From JALZKA01 sp963754045 (GTDB lineage: Bacteria > Actinomycetota > Thermoleophilia > Solirubrobacterales > 70-9), in the NCBI GenBank assembly GCA_963754045.1, contig CAVWEN010000003.1:124001-188000 (forward strand): a DNA stretch of 64,000 nt, given 5' to 3'. A program made the translations under genes and the position numbers. The stretch's first letter is position 1, and the number at the start of each line of letters is the position of its first letter. The notes below the pieces were generated by a model that did not search any database, was not told the DNA's origin, and worked only from the letters and a program-made list of their open reading frames with translations. Below, piece by piece: positions 26,081 through 35,110 of the stretch.

Positions 26081-27895
26081 GTGACCGACGCTGCTGCCGC
26101 GACCGATGCGCCCACCAAGAACGAGAGGTTGACCGCATGGGTCGCCGAGGTCGCCGACCTCGTTCAGCCCGAGCGAGTCCACTGGTGCGACGGCAGCGCC
26201 GAGGAGTACAACCGCCTCTGCCAGGAGCTGGTTGATGCGGGAACCTTCCGCAAGCTCTCCGACGCAAAGCGGCCCAACTCCTACCTTGCGTGGTCGGATC
26301 CCTCAGACGTCGCCCGGGTTGAGGACCGCACCTTCATCTGCTCAGAGACCGAGGGAGAGGCCGGACCCAACAACAACTGGCGCGCCCCGGACGAGATGCG
26401 GGCTGACATGGACGAGCTTTTCGCCGGCTCGATGGCGGGCCGCACGATGTACGTAGTCCCGTTCTCGATGGGACCGCTCGGCTCAGACAAGTCGCACGTC
26501 GGCGTCCAGTTGACCGATTCGCCCTATGTCGTCGTTTCGATGCGGATCATGACCCGGATGGGCCAAGGAGCCCTCGACGCGCTCGGCGACAACGGCGAGT
26601 TCGTGCCCTGCGTGCATACGGTCGGTGCACCCCTGGCCGAGGGTGCGGCCGATGTGCCGTGGCCCACCAACGCCGAGGTCAAGTACATCGTGCATTACCC
26701 GTCTTCGCGCGAGATCTGGTCGTACGGCTCGGGCTACGGCGGCAACGCCCTGCTCGGCAAGAAGTGCTTCGCGCTGCGGATCGCGTCGGTGATGGCCCGC
26801 GACGAGGGCTGGATGGCCGAGCACATGCTGATTCTGAAGCTCACCTCGCCTGACGGCAAGGTCAAGTACGTCACCGGCGCCTTCCCGTCGGCCTGCGGCA
26901 AGACGAATCTCGCGATGCTGATTCCCACCCTGGAGGGGTGGACCGTCGAGACGGTGGGCGACGACATCGCCTGGATGAAGTTCGGTGACGACGGGCGCCT
27001 CTACGCGATCAACCCCGAGGCCGGGTTCTTCGGCGTCGCGCCCGGTACGGGCTACAAGACCAACCCGAACGCCATGGACGCGATCGACAAGGGAGCGATA
27101 TTCACCAACTGCGCCCTCACCGACGACGGCGATGTGTGGTGGGAGGGCATGACCGAGGAGCCACCTGCGCACGCGCTCGACTGGCACGGCAACGCTTGGA
27201 CTCCCGATTCCGAGGCGCCCGCAGCGCATCCGAACGCCCGGTTCACGGTACCGGCCGCCCAGGCGCCGTCGATAGCGGCCGAGTGGGAGGACCCCAATGG
27301 TGTCCCCATCGACGCGTTTCTGTTCGGTGGGCGACGCGCGGGCGGGGTGCCGCTGGTCCGCGAGGCCTTTGACTGGGAGCACGGTGTGTTCATGGGTGCG
27401 ACGATGAGCTCTGAGCAGACTGCGGCAGCTTTCGGGGCGGTCGGCCAGCTTCGCTTCGATCCCTACGCGATGCTTCCCTTCGCCGGCTACAACCTCGCCG
27501 ACTACATGGCGCACTGGCTGCGGATCGGCGAGTCGGCCGACGCCGCGAAGCTGCCCAAGGTCTTCCACGTCAACTGGTTTCGAAAGGACGCCGACGGCGA
27601 CTTCCTCTGGCCCGGGTTCGGTGAGAACAGCCGGGTGCTGGAGTGGGTCTTCCGGCGCTGTAACGGCGAGGGCGAGGCGGTCGAGACGCCGATCGGCCTG
27701 GTGCCGGCCGAGGGTGAGATCAACGTCGACGGACTCGATGTGTCGGCCGAGGACATGCGGGAGCTGACCACCGTCGACGAAGGCGCGTTGCGCGACGAGG
27801 TGCCGCAGATCGAGGAATACCTCGCGACGTACAGTGATCGCCTGCCCGAGCGGGTGCGAGCCCAGCTCGAGGCGCTGAAGTCCCGCTTGGGGTGA
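26081..27895 (+). CDS. pckG: Phosphoenolpyruvate carboxykinase (GTP)
   Basis: Catalyses oxaloacetate + GTP = PEP + GDP + CO2, the first committed step of gluconeogenesis. The 604-residue length is that of the GTP-type enzyme. The P-loop is FPSACGKTNLAM, and the active-site segments YGSGYGGNALLGKKCFALR, GDDIAWMKF and NPNAMDAI are intact. GTG 26081 has AAGGAG 12 bp upstream. It is divergent from sucCD, so oxaloacetate-level metabolism is organised in one place. The stop overlaps the next small gene. Confidence 0.96.
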   Translation: MTDAAAATDAPTKNERLTAWVAEVADLVQPERVHWCDGSAEEYNRLCQELVDAGTFRKLSDAKRPNSYLAWSDPSDVARVEDRTFICSETEGEAGPNNNWRAPDEMRADMDELFAGSMAGRTMYVVPFSMGPLGSDKSHVGVQLTDSPYVVVSMRIMTRMGQGALDALGDNGEFVPCVHTVGAPLAEGAADVPWPTNAEVKYIVHYPSSREIWSYGSGYGGNALLGKKCFALRIASVMARDEGWMAEHMLILKLTSPDGKVKYVTGAFPSACGKTNLAMLIPTLEGWTVETVGDDIAWMKFGDDGRLYAINPEAGFFGVAPGTGYKTNPNAMDAIDKGAIFTNCALTDDGDVWWEGMTEEPPAHALDWHGNAWTPDSEAPAAHPNARFTVPAAQAPSIAAEWEDPNGVPIDAFLFGGRRAGGVPLVREAFDWEHGVFMGATMSSEQTAAAFGAVGQLRFDPYAMLPFAGYNLADYMAHWLRIGESADAAKLPKVFHVNWFRKDADGDFLWPGFGENSRVLEWVFRRCNGEGEAVETPIGLVPAEGEINVDGLDVSAEDMRELTTVDEGALRDEVPQIEEYLATYSDRLPERVRAQLEALKSRLG

Positions 27896-28344
27896 TGCGA
27901 CCGCGGAGGATCACCTACGCGAATGTCACCGCGACGCTCGCGCTGATCGTCGCGCTGAGCGGCGGGGCCTACGCCGCCACGAAGATCGGCTCGAACGACA
28001 TCGCCAGGAATTCGGTGAAGGGAAAGCATGTGGTGGAGCGCTCGCTGGAGGCCACCTGTCCGAAGGGCCTGCGCAAGGCCGGCAAGGACGTTTGCTACTC
28101 CACGACTGGTGCGGAGCTCAGCTACTTCGACTCGCTCGAGAGGTGTGGCGAGCGGGGCCAGCGCCTGCCGACGGTCGCGGAGGGCTACCTGATCGCCCGC
28201 GCGCTCACGGGCCCAGCCGAGAACTTCTGGACCTCCGAGGTCGTGTCCGAGAGTAATGGCCTCATGTTCAACGGCGACGAGGCGTTCTCTTTCGACCTCG
28301 ACGCAATGGAAGCCGTGCGCTGCGTGACCGAGGCCCGCGGCTAG
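27895..28344 (+). CDS. Secreted protein with YANV-type N-terminus and lectin-like domain
   Basis: A 149-residue exported or anchored protein. The N-terminal 50 residues (RITYANVTATLALIVALSGG, then AYAATKIGSNDIARNSV) include one hydrophobic helix and match the N-terminus of the protein at 33253-33789. The rest has CPKGLRKAGKDVCYS, a CGERGQRLPTVAEG core and four spaced cysteines. This suggests a C-type-lectin/DUF1566-like fold. ATG 27895 is used (GTG 27892 possible); it overlaps pckG. Function unknown. Confidence 0.75.
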   Translation: MRPRRITYANVTATLALIVALSGGAYAATKIGSNDIARNSVKGKHVVERSLEATCPKGLRKAGKDVCYSTTGAELSYFDSLERCGERGQRLPTVAEGYLIARALTGPAENFWTSEVVSESNGLMFNGDEAFSFDLDAMEAVRCVTEARG

Positions 28345-29993
28345 AACGCGGCGAGCAGCTTCGGCGCGACCTGCTTTTTGCGGCTCATCACACCGGGCAG
28401 GTTGAGGGGGGCGTTCGCGACCTCGCGGTCGAACGCCCGCTCGACGGGGCCGGTGTCGCCGGCGAGGATCAAGTCGGTTCCCTTGCTCAGGATGTCGGTG
28501 ACCATCAGCGCGGTCAGCGTGTGGCCCTCGCGCTCTCGTACCCGTTCAAGCGCCTCGCGCAGCTCACCGCTTCGCTCCATCAGCTGCTTCCCCACGACCT
28601 CAATCTGCGCGATCGAGATCGATCCGCCCGAGCGCAGCGTGTAGGCCTTCGCATCGCGGCCGACGATCTCATCCGCGGTGATGTCGGCGACGTCGGATCC
28701 CGCGGCGAACATCTCGCCGCCGAACTCCATGGCATCGACGCCGAGCGTGCGCTCGAGGTACTCGACGACCGTCCGATCGCGTTCGGTGGTGGTGGGGGAG
28801 TTGAGGAGCACCGTGTCTGAGAGCACGGCAGCCAGCAGCATCCCAGCGGACTCGGCGCTCGGCTCCATCCCGTTCGAGCGGAAGCGCTCGACCACCAGCG
28901 TCGCGGTCGAGCCGACGGGGTCGAACGTCGCGCGCACGGGGACGTGAGTCTCGATCGAGCCGATGTGATGGTGGTCGAGGATCTCAACGATCTCCGCCTG
29001 ATCGACGCCGGGGACGCTCTGGGCGGCCTCGGCGTGGTCGACCAGCAGTACGCGCCGCGGACGAGGTGAAACCAGATCCGAGCGGGTGACCAGCCCCACC
29101 GGTTTCCCGTCTCGATCGACGGCGACCGCGGCGCGGTAGTGCACGTCCTTGATGTCCGCCGAGATCTCCGCGATCAGGTCGTCGCGGTCGACCGTTAGTG
29201 GCTCGGTGTTCGCCAGCGCCCGGCAGGGCGCGGCCAGTGTGATCATGCGGCTCGAGACGTAGCTGTCGAGCGGGCTCACGATCACGCTCGCCTCGCGCTC
29301 GGCCGCCAGCTCGAGAACGGCGGCCGCGGGCCGCTCGCCGTTGGACGCAACCAGCAGCGACGCGCCCAGCTCGAGCGCCTGGCGTTGCGCATCTTCTCGA
29401 TTGCCGGCCACGACGACGTCGCCGGCTGCGATCTTGCTCTCCGAGTGCTGCGGGTCGATCGAGTGCACCCATACCCGCCCCTCGATCATCCGGTCGGGCC
29501 CCTGGATCAGCTCGCCGTCCAGCACCTCGACGATCTTGCCCACCGTCGTTGGCGCGTCGACGAGCGTTGAGGTCGTCCGCGACTCGCGGATATAGCGATG
29601 GGCGAGCGCGCGTTCGGTCATCACCCCGATCAGTCGCCCGTCGGCATCCGTGATCGGCACGATGTCGAGGTTTTCACGGGCCATGGTCAGTCCGACAGTG
29701 CGCACCGGTTCGTCGTGGCGGGCGATCGGGAAGCGTTCTCTCATCACGTCGCGCACGCGCAGGAATACATGGCCCATCGCGTCGGGCGGCGCCGCGCCGC
29801 TTCGCTCGAGCGCCCAGCCGGTCTGGGCGTTGACCTCGCCCAGTCTCACCGGTACGTACTCGTTTGCCTGGTCCAGGCGTCCCTTTAGCTCGGCGTAGCC
29901 GATCGCCGAGGCGATCGAGTCGAGGTCCGGGTTGCGGTGGCCGGTGACGTAGATCCGCCGACGCTCGACGATCTCGTGAGTTTCGGTGCTCAT
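28341..29993 (-). CDS. Putative Mn-dependent inorganic pyrophosphatase with CBS and DRTGG domains
   Basis: A 550-residue family II pyrophosphatase-like protein of the DHH superfamily. The N-terminal motif is GHRNPDLDSIASA, then a CBS pair (about 75-130 and 245-305) surrounds a DRTGG-type insert. The DHH catalytic motif LDHHHIGS and the DHHA2 C-terminal domain follow. CBS modules in such enzymes bind adenine nucleotides and regulate hydrolysis of pyrophosphate; that is family knowledge. It overlaps the upstream secreted-protein gene by 4 bp tail-to-tail. Confidence 0.88.
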   Translation of the reverse strand: MSTETHEIVERRRIYVTGHRNPDLDSIASAIGYAELKGRLDQANEYVPVRLGEVNAQTGWALERSGAAPPDAMGHVFLRVRDVMRERFPIARHDEPVRTVGLTMARENLDIVPITDADGRLIGVMTERALAHRYIRESRTTSTLVDAPTTVGKIVEVLDGELIQGPDRMIEGRVWVHSIDPQHSESKIAAGDVVVAGNREDAQRQALELGASLLVASNGERPAAAVLELAAEREASVIVSPLDSYVSSRMITLAAPCRALANTEPLTVDRDDLIAEISADIKDVHYRAAVAVDRDGKPVGLVTRSDLVSPRPRRVLLVDHAEAAQSVPGVDQAEIVEILDHHHIGSIETHVPVRATFDPVGSTATLVVERFRSNGMEPSAESAGMLLAAVLSDTVLLNSPTTTERDRTVVEYLERTLGVDAMEFGGEMFAAGSDVADITADEIVGRDAKAYTLRSGGSISIAQIEVVGKQLMERSGELREALERVREREGHTLTALMVTDILSKGTDLILAGDTGPVERAFDREVANAPLNLPGVMSRKKQVAPKLLAAF

Positions 29994-29999
29994 GCGCCG

Positions 30000-30404
30000 T
30001 TAAGCGTAAGCGCGCAGGCCCTCGCGCAGCGCGCCGGGGATCGGCGCCTTCGTGCGAGTAACCGGATCAACTACGACGTGGCGAAGGGTGACGACGGCGA
30101 CCGCGCCGCCGTCGCGCTCCATCGCGACCTCGGTTGTCGTCGAGGTCGCGCCGATCCGCGTCAGCGTGACGACCAGGTCAAACTCCTCGTCGAAGCGAAG
30201 CGGCGCCAGGTAGCGCGCGTTCGCTTCGGCCACGACCATGTCGACGTCCGAGCCGTCCATCGCCTCCTGCCAGGAGCCGAACGCCTCGCGGAAGAGCTCG
30301 GTCACCGCGATGTCGGCGAAGGCGAGGAAGTTCGCATTGAATACGACGCCCTGCGGGTCGCACTCGTGAAATCGGACCCGAAGGCGATGGCGGAAGGGAG
30401 TCAC
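30000..30404 (-). CDS. Acyl-CoA thioesterase, 4HBT hot-dog fold
   Basis: A 134-residue hot-dog protein starting VTPFRHRLRVRFHECDPQG, the 4-hydroxybenzoyl-CoA-thioesterase signature with the catalytic Asp in ECDPQGVVF. Later segments NARYLAPLRFDEEFDLVV and AVVTLRHVVVD complete the fold. The GTG start at 30404 is the first reasonable start after the lyase gene. It lies between the malyl-CoA-lyase-type gene and the pyrophosphatase, all on the minus strand. A role in releasing free acid from a CoA ester of the ethylmalonyl-CoA pathway (for instance malyl-CoA) is inference. Confidence 0.8.
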   Translation of the reverse strand: MTPFRHRLRVRFHECDPQGVVFNANFLAFADIAVTELFREAFGSWQEAMDGSDVDMVVAEANARYLAPLRFDEEFDLVVTLTRIGATSTTTEVAMERDGGAVAVVTLRHVVVDPVTRTKAPIPGALREGLRAYA

Positions 30405-30448
30405 GCCGAAGGTTCCCGAGGCAGGGTGGCGACGTTCATCGCGTTCGG

Positions 30449-31987
30449 CTACAACTCGTAGGCGGCCTTCAGTTCGGGATCCTTCTCCGCCAGCATCTCG
30501 GCCAGGCCGACCATCACCTCGCACTGCTTGTAGGTCGCATCGTCCTGCATCTTGCCGTCGATCATGTGTACGCCGGCACCGTCCGGGATGGCCTCGATCA
30601 CCTTCTTGGCGAACTTGACCTCCTCGGGGTCCGGCGAAAACACCTCCTTGGCGATATCGATCTGCACCGGGTGCAGCGACCAGGCGCCGACGCAGCCGAG
30701 CAGGAAGGCAGCGCGAAACTGGGCCTCGCAGCCCTTGACGTCCTTGATGTCGCCATACGGGCCGTAGAACGGAAGCAGCCCGGCCGAGGTGCAGGCGTCG
30801 ACCATGCGAGCGATCGAGTAGTGCCAGGGGTCCTGCTGGGCAGTGGCGCGTGGAGCTTCCGGATCGTCCGGATCGGGGTCTTCGATCACGCGGTAGCCAG
30901 GGTGCCCGCCGCCGACCCGAGTCGTCTTCATTCGCCGCGACGCGGCGAGGTCGGCTGGGCCGAAGCTCATGCCCTGCATCCGCGGGCTCGCGGTGGCAAT
31001 CTCCTCCAGGTTGACGACGCCCTGCGCGGTCTCGAGGATCGCGTGGACGAGGATCGGACGGTCGAGTCCTGCCTTCGCTTCGAGCTGGGCCAGGAGACGG
31101 TCCACATAGTGGATGTCCCAGGCGCCCTCGACCTTCGGGACCATGATTACCTCGAGCTTGTCGCCGATCTCGGTGACGAGCTGGGTCAAATCGTCGAGGA
31201 CCCAGGGGCTCTCGAGCGAGTTCACCCGGGTCCACAGCGCGGTCTGGCCGAAATCCGATTCCTTGACCGCCTTGATCAGGCCGGCTCGCGCCGCCTCCTT
31301 CTTGTCGACCGGAACCGCGTCCTCGAGATTGCCCAGCAGGATGTCTGTGTTCTTCGCGATGTCCGGGGCCTTGGCGGCCATCTTCTCGTTCGAGAAGTCG
31401 AGAAAGTGGATCATCCGCGAGGGCTTGAAGGGGATGTCCAGCACGGGGTCTGGCGCGCCGATGGCGAGCGGTTTGGCGAAATCGCGTGGGTTGCGCAAGT
31501 CGTGTTCTCCGTTGGTCGTTGGTGGACGTCGAACGCTAGCTGGATGAGTCCGGTTCGAGCCCCCCGCGCACAGGGCCGCGTCGCGGTCGAGGTAGAACTC
31601 GACCCCACTCAGCCGTTCCCCCTCCACCCGCCAGACCGCGGCCGCAGCCTGCTCGATCTCGGCGTCCACCCCCTTCGGCTTTCCGCGCAGGTCGACGAAC
31701 TCGACGACACAATCGCGTGCCGGACCGAGCTGCATCGACACCGGTGCGATCGAGATCGAGTCGAAGCCCTCGAGAAAGTCCACCCACCCGTCTCGCAGGC
31801 CGTCAACGCCTGAGCGCGTCGTAGTCAGTGCGCCCCCGGCCATCGTCACCTGGAAGTTCTCGGTGGCCCTGGGTGCGACGGCAGTGGCGAACGCCGCAGC
31901 GGCCGACTTGGTGTCGAGCTTCTCGAAGCCTCCTTCGAAGGCGAAGTTCTCGCGGAGGGCTTGCACCAGATCGCGCGGGTCGTTCAT
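30449..31987 (-). CDS. mcl: NTF2-like domain in frame with malyl-CoA-lyase-type HpcH/HpaI aldolase
   Basis: One open frame of 512 residues. Residues 1-150 look like an NTF2/SnoaL-type domain (DGLRDGWVDFLEGFDSISI). The C-terminal 349 residues match Chloroflexus-type (S)-malyl-CoA/beta-methylmalyl-CoA lyase: KPLAIGAPDPV, RPILVHAILETAQG, FGPADLAASR, MIDGKMQDDA. The lyase cleaves or forms malyl-CoA and methylmalyl-CoA, a late ethylmalonyl-CoA step. Known enzymes of this group begin at KPLAIGAP, exactly at an internal TTG (31498) with GGAGA upstream, so the lyase may be made separately. Starts ATG 31987 or TTG 32017. It is divergent from an acyl-CoA dehydrogenase. Confidence 0.85.
   Translation of the reverse strand: MNDPRDLVQALRENFAFEGGFEKLDTKSAAAAFATAVAPRATENFQVTMAGGALTTTRSGVDGLRDGWVDFLEGFDSISIAPVSMQLGPARDCVVEFVDLRGKPKGVDAEIEQAAAAVWRVEGERLSGVEFYLDRDAALCAGGSNRTHPASVRRPPTTNGEHDLRNPRDFAKPLAIGAPDPVLDIPFKPSRMIHFLDFSNEKMAAKAPDIAKNTDILLGNLEDAVPVDKKEAARAGLIKAVKESDFGQTALWTRVNSLESPWVLDDLTQLVTEIGDKLEVIMVPKVEGAWDIHYVDRLLAQLEAKAGLDRPILVHAILETAQGVVNLEEIATASPRMQGMSFGPADLAASRRMKTTRVGGGHPGYRVIEDPDPDDPEAPRATAQQDPWHYSIARMVDACTSAGLLPFYGPYGDIKDVKGCEAQFRAAFLLGCVGAWSLHPVQIDIAKEVFSPDPEEVKFAKKVIEAIPDGAGVHMIDGKMQDDATYKQCEVMVGLAEMLAEKDPELKAAYEL
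31498..31510 (-). promoter_or_regulatory. Internal ribosome binding site and TTG start for the lyase domain
   Basis: On the minus strand GGAGA (31510-31506) precedes an in-frame TTG (31498-31496) by 7 bases. Translation from it would give a 349-residue protein starting at the point where stand-alone malyl-CoA lyases of this type start. This is the main reason to doubt that the fused product is the working form. Confidence 0.55.
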
Positions 31988-32034
31988 GTCACTGAAAGTA
32001 TCCTCTACGCCCCCCAAGCGAGAAGACAGGAGCC

Positions 32035-33249
32035 ATGGCCGTAGCTACCCCGACGCATCAGGACATGACCGACGACCAGCAGGCGATCATCGAGATGGTC
32101 CGTCAATTCGTCGACAACGAGATCCTCCCACATGCCGAGGAGTACGACCACGAGGACAAGTTCCCCGAGCCGATCGTCGAGCAGATGAAGGAGCTCGGGC
32201 TATTCGGGGTCACGATCCCGGAGCAATACGGCGGCATGGGCCTGGACCTGACGACCTACACGATGATCGTCGAAGAGCTCTCGCGCGGCTGGATCTCGAT
32301 CTCAGGCGTCGTCAACACCCACTTCATCGGCTCCTACCTGCTGATGAAGTTCGGCACCGACGAGCAGAAGCAGACCTTCCTGCCGAAGATGGCGACCGGC
32401 GAGATGCGCGCCGCGTTCTCGCTTTCAGAGCCCGAGGTCGGCTCCGATGTCCAGGGCATCAAGTCCACCGCGAAGAAGGACGATGACGGCAAGTGGGAGC
32501 TGAACGGCCAGAAGATGTGGGTCACCAACGGCCTTGGATCGAGCCTCGTGTTCGTGCTCATGAAGAACGACACGAAGGCCGATCCGCCACACACCGGAAT
32601 GACCTGCTTCATCACCGAGAAGGAGCCCTGGGTCGAGTCCAACGAGGGCGAGTACGCGGGGCTCGTGGTGCCGCCGAAGATCAAGAAGATGGGCTACAAG
32701 GGCGTCGAGTCCACTGAGCTCATCTACGACGGCTACCGCTGCCCGCCGGAGCGCATCCTCGGTGGCGAAGAGGCCGGCCTCGGCAAGGGCTTCGCGCAGA
32801 TGATGGACGCGCTCGAGGTGGGTCGCGTCAACGTTGCCGCCCGCGGCGTGGGTATCGCCCAGCGCGCGCTTGAGCTGGCCCTTCGCTACTCGCAGGAGCG
32901 CAAGACGTTCGGCAAGCCCATAGCCCAGCACCAGGCGATCACCTTCAAGCTCGCGGAGATGGCCACCCGGGTCGAGGCCGCCAGGCTGATCACGTTGAAG
33001 GCCGCCCGGATGAAGGACGCCGGCGAGCGCTCCGACCTGGAGGCCGGCATGGCGAAGCTGCTGGCATCGGAGACCGGCAAGGAAAACGTCGAGGACTGTT
33101 TCCGCATCCACGGCGGCTACGGCTATTCCAAGGAGTACGAGATCGAGCGGCTCTACCGCGATGCACCGCTACTTCTGATCGGCGAGGGCACGTCCGAGAT
33201 CCAGAAGATGATCATCGGCAAGAAGCTGCTTCAGCGGCATAAGGTCTGA
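32035..33249 (+). CDS. Acyl-CoA dehydrogenase, candidate methylsuccinyl-CoA dehydrogenase
   Basis: A 404-residue FAD-dependent acyl-CoA dehydrogenase with MRAAFSLSEPEVGSDVQG, KMWVTNG and the C-terminal catalytic Glu in IGEGTSEIQ. The ATG has AGGAG eight bases upstream. It is divergent from the malyl-CoA-lyase-type gene with only 47 bp between starts, so a shared control region is likely. In an ethylmalonyl-CoA setting the expected reaction is (2S)-methylsuccinyl-CoA to mesaconyl-CoA. Sequence alone cannot exclude short-chain acyl-CoA substrates such as butyryl- or isobutyryl-CoA. Confidence 0.88.
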   Translation: MAVATPTHQDMTDDQQAIIEMVRQFVDNEILPHAEEYDHEDKFPEPIVEQMKELGLFGVTIPEQYGGMGLDLTTYTMIVEELSRGWISISGVVNTHFIGSYLLMKFGTDEQKQTFLPKMATGEMRAAFSLSEPEVGSDVQGIKSTAKKDDDGKWELNGQKMWVTNGLGSSLVFVLMKNDTKADPPHTGMTCFITEKEPWVESNEGEYAGLVVPPKIKKMGYKGVESTELIYDGYRCPPERILGGEEAGLGKGFAQMMDALEVGRVNVAARGVGIAQRALELALRYSQERKTFGKPIAQHQAITFKLAEMATRVEAARLITLKAARMKDAGERSDLEAGMAKLLASETGKENVEDCFRIHGGYGYSKEYEIERLYRDAPLLLIGEGTSEIQKMIIGKKLLQRHKV

Positions 33250-33252
33250 GCG

Positions 33253-33789
33253 CTAGGGGAGCACCGCGCGCCACCCGACTTGGGCGTTTTGACCGTCGTT
33301 GGTGCCGTTGTGCGACTCGCCGAAGTACATGGACTGGCCTCTGCGCAGCCTGACCCCGGCACCGCTGCGACAGCTGCGCTCTCCCGCGGCGATCGTGCAC
33401 GAGAGCGGGGTCACACCGCCGTCTACCTGAAGAAAGAAGCTCCGCGATCCCGCCGCCAGGGGATCGTCCTGACTTAGCTGGACCACAAGGTCACGCGCGA
33501 TCAGTGTCTGTGGCGCCACGGTCTTGGGGATTGGTGCTCCGGCGACGTCCGCCCCCACCACCGAGAACACGGTGCTGCCGGTGCCAACCGAAAGATCCTG
33601 GACGCTCGCCATCATCGGTACGCTGCGCACGCCGAAGCCGATGTGCTTGGCCTTGACCGCGTCGCGGGCGATGTTCTTTGACTTGACCTCGCCGCGGCTG
33701 AGCGCGTATGCGCCGCCGCCTAGCGCTATGAATACCGCGATCGTCGCCATCACGTTGGCGTAGCTGAAGTGCCGTCGCAGCCCCCGCAT
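33253..33789 (-). CDS. Secreted protein with YANV-type N-terminus
   Basis: A 178-residue protein with basic start RRHFSYANV, one hydrophobic helix (MATIAVFIALGGGAYA) and then KSKNIARDAVKAKHI. This repeats the pattern seen in the protein at 27895-28344, although the remaining domains differ. The C-terminal 110 residues are beta-rich (VVGADVAGAPIPKTV, CTIAAGERSCRSG) with one likely disulfide. The N-terminal module seems to be a conserved export/anchoring unit. No enzymatic motif is visible. Confidence 0.7.
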   Translation of the reverse strand: MRGLRRHFSYANVMATIAVFIALGGGAYALSRGEVKSKNIARDAVKAKHIGFGVRSVPMMASVQDLSVGTGSTVFSVVGADVAGAPIPKTVAPQTLIARDLVVQLSQDDPLAAGSRSFFLQVDGGVTPLSCTIAAGERSCRSGAGVRLRRGQSMYFGESHNGTNDGQNAQVGWRAVLP

Positions 33790-33880
33790 GGTGCAATCTT
33801 AGGCGCGCGGGTGCGGGAAGGCAAGCTCTCTTCGTCGTGCAATTGCGAGGTGGCTTCCACACACGACTGAAGTTCGGGCT

Positions 33881-35092
33881 ATGTTGTCCTGGCTAATGGG
33901 TGTCCTACAGCGCGGTGCGGCCCTCGTTCTCCTCGGCGTCCTCGCGGCGCTCACGGTTGCAACCCAGCCGGCGAACGCGGCGCCCCAGATCGGATTCTCG
34001 TTCCCTGGGGGGTTCGTCGACCGGCGCGCGGTTGAAGGACCGCAGCCGGGGCCGCTGGAGCGAATCCGGGCTGACGCTGTGCGGCGGGTGGCGTCCTCAT
34101 CGGACACGGTCAAGGTCGGGGTCGGGTGGCTCTCAGTGCAGCGCGACTGTCGCGCGATCCGCAACGGCACCTTCGATTGGGGCCTTACCGACAAGTTGAT
34201 GGTCGTCTCGCACGAAGCCGACGTCAGGCTGATGTTCATCTTGCGAAGCCCGCCTAGCTGCGCGTCGGTCGGCCGTAAGCAGGGGCTCGAGCCACGCGGG
34301 CGCTACCGGGCAAGCTTCGCGAAGTTCGTGCGCAAGATCGTGGAGCGCTATGGGGCGGGCGGCAAGTTCTTTGACCGCTACGGCGACGACTATCCCAAGG
34401 CGAAACCGGTCCGGCTGCTCGAGATCTGGAACGAGCCGAACCTCAAGAAGAAATGGTCGACCAAGGACCCGAAGGATTTCGGCCGGTTCATGGTCCAGGT
34501 CTCGGAATCGGTTCGCGATGCGAACAACTGGAACCGCAGGATCAAGGTGATCCACGGCGGTCTCGCGGGGCTCTACGCCGAGCGCTGGCTGCGGGGCCTC
34601 TACCCCCTGCGGCGGTTCAACCAGGTTGTCGATGGCATCGGCCTTCATACCTATGCGGAGAGCGCGGCCGCGGCCCTGCGCATCGTCGCCGGGACGCGCA
34701 AGCGGATGCGCGCCGGACGCCATCGCGCCCCGATCTACGTGACCGAGCACGCTTGGGCGACCTGCCCGGAGCCGAGCCGAACGTACCGGCGTGGCAAGTG
34801 CACGACCGTGCCGTTGCAGGCGGCGAAGCTCCGGGATTACGTCGAGTTGCTGCGCGCAAGAAAGCAAAGGCGCCTGGGCGTGAGCATGATGCTCTGGTAC
34901 ACGTCGCAGGACATCAACGACTGGGAGGACGCGGCCGACTGCCCGAAGGAGCCGACGCACTTATTCGGGCTCTTTCGCAAGAATGGAGACCCGAAGCCCT
35001 CGTGGGACGTTTGGCGCGATCTCCAGGGGCTGGCGCCGGATCCAGCCCCAATGCCGCCGAACACCATGACGAGCGTCAAGCCCGGTTGCTAG
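33881..35092 (+). CDS. Secreted glycoside hydrolase (clan GH-A type)
   Basis: A 403-residue secreted protein with a cleavable signal peptide (LVLLGVLAALTVATQPANA-A). The body is a probable TIM barrel with two well-placed catalytic Glu residues: LLEIWNEPNL (acid/base) and APIYVTEHAW (nucleophile). These positions are those of clan GH-A glycosidases such as GH5/GH39/GH42 types; the exact family and sugar are not clear. It may degrade extracellular polysaccharide. Alternative starts lie within the first six codons. Confidence 0.75.
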   Translation: MLSWLMGVLQRGAALVLLGVLAALTVATQPANAAPQIGFSFPGGFVDRRAVEGPQPGPLERIRADAVRRVASSSDTVKVGVGWLSVQRDCRAIRNGTFDWGLTDKLMVVSHEADVRLMFILRSPPSCASVGRKQGLEPRGRYRASFAKFVRKIVERYGAGGKFFDRYGDDYPKAKPVRLLEIWNEPNLKKKWSTKDPKDFGRFMVQVSESVRDANNWNRRIKVIHGGLAGLYAERWLRGLYPLRRFNQVVDGIGLHTYAESAAAALRIVAGTRKRMRAGRHRAPIYVTEHAWATCPEPSRTYRRGKCTTVPLQAAKLRDYVELLRARKQRRLGVSMMLWYTSQDINDWEDAADCPKEPTHLFGLFRKNGDPKPSWDVWRDLQGLAPDPAPMPPNTMTSVKPGC

Positions 35093-35110
35093 GGGGGGCG
35101 GCGCGCCACC

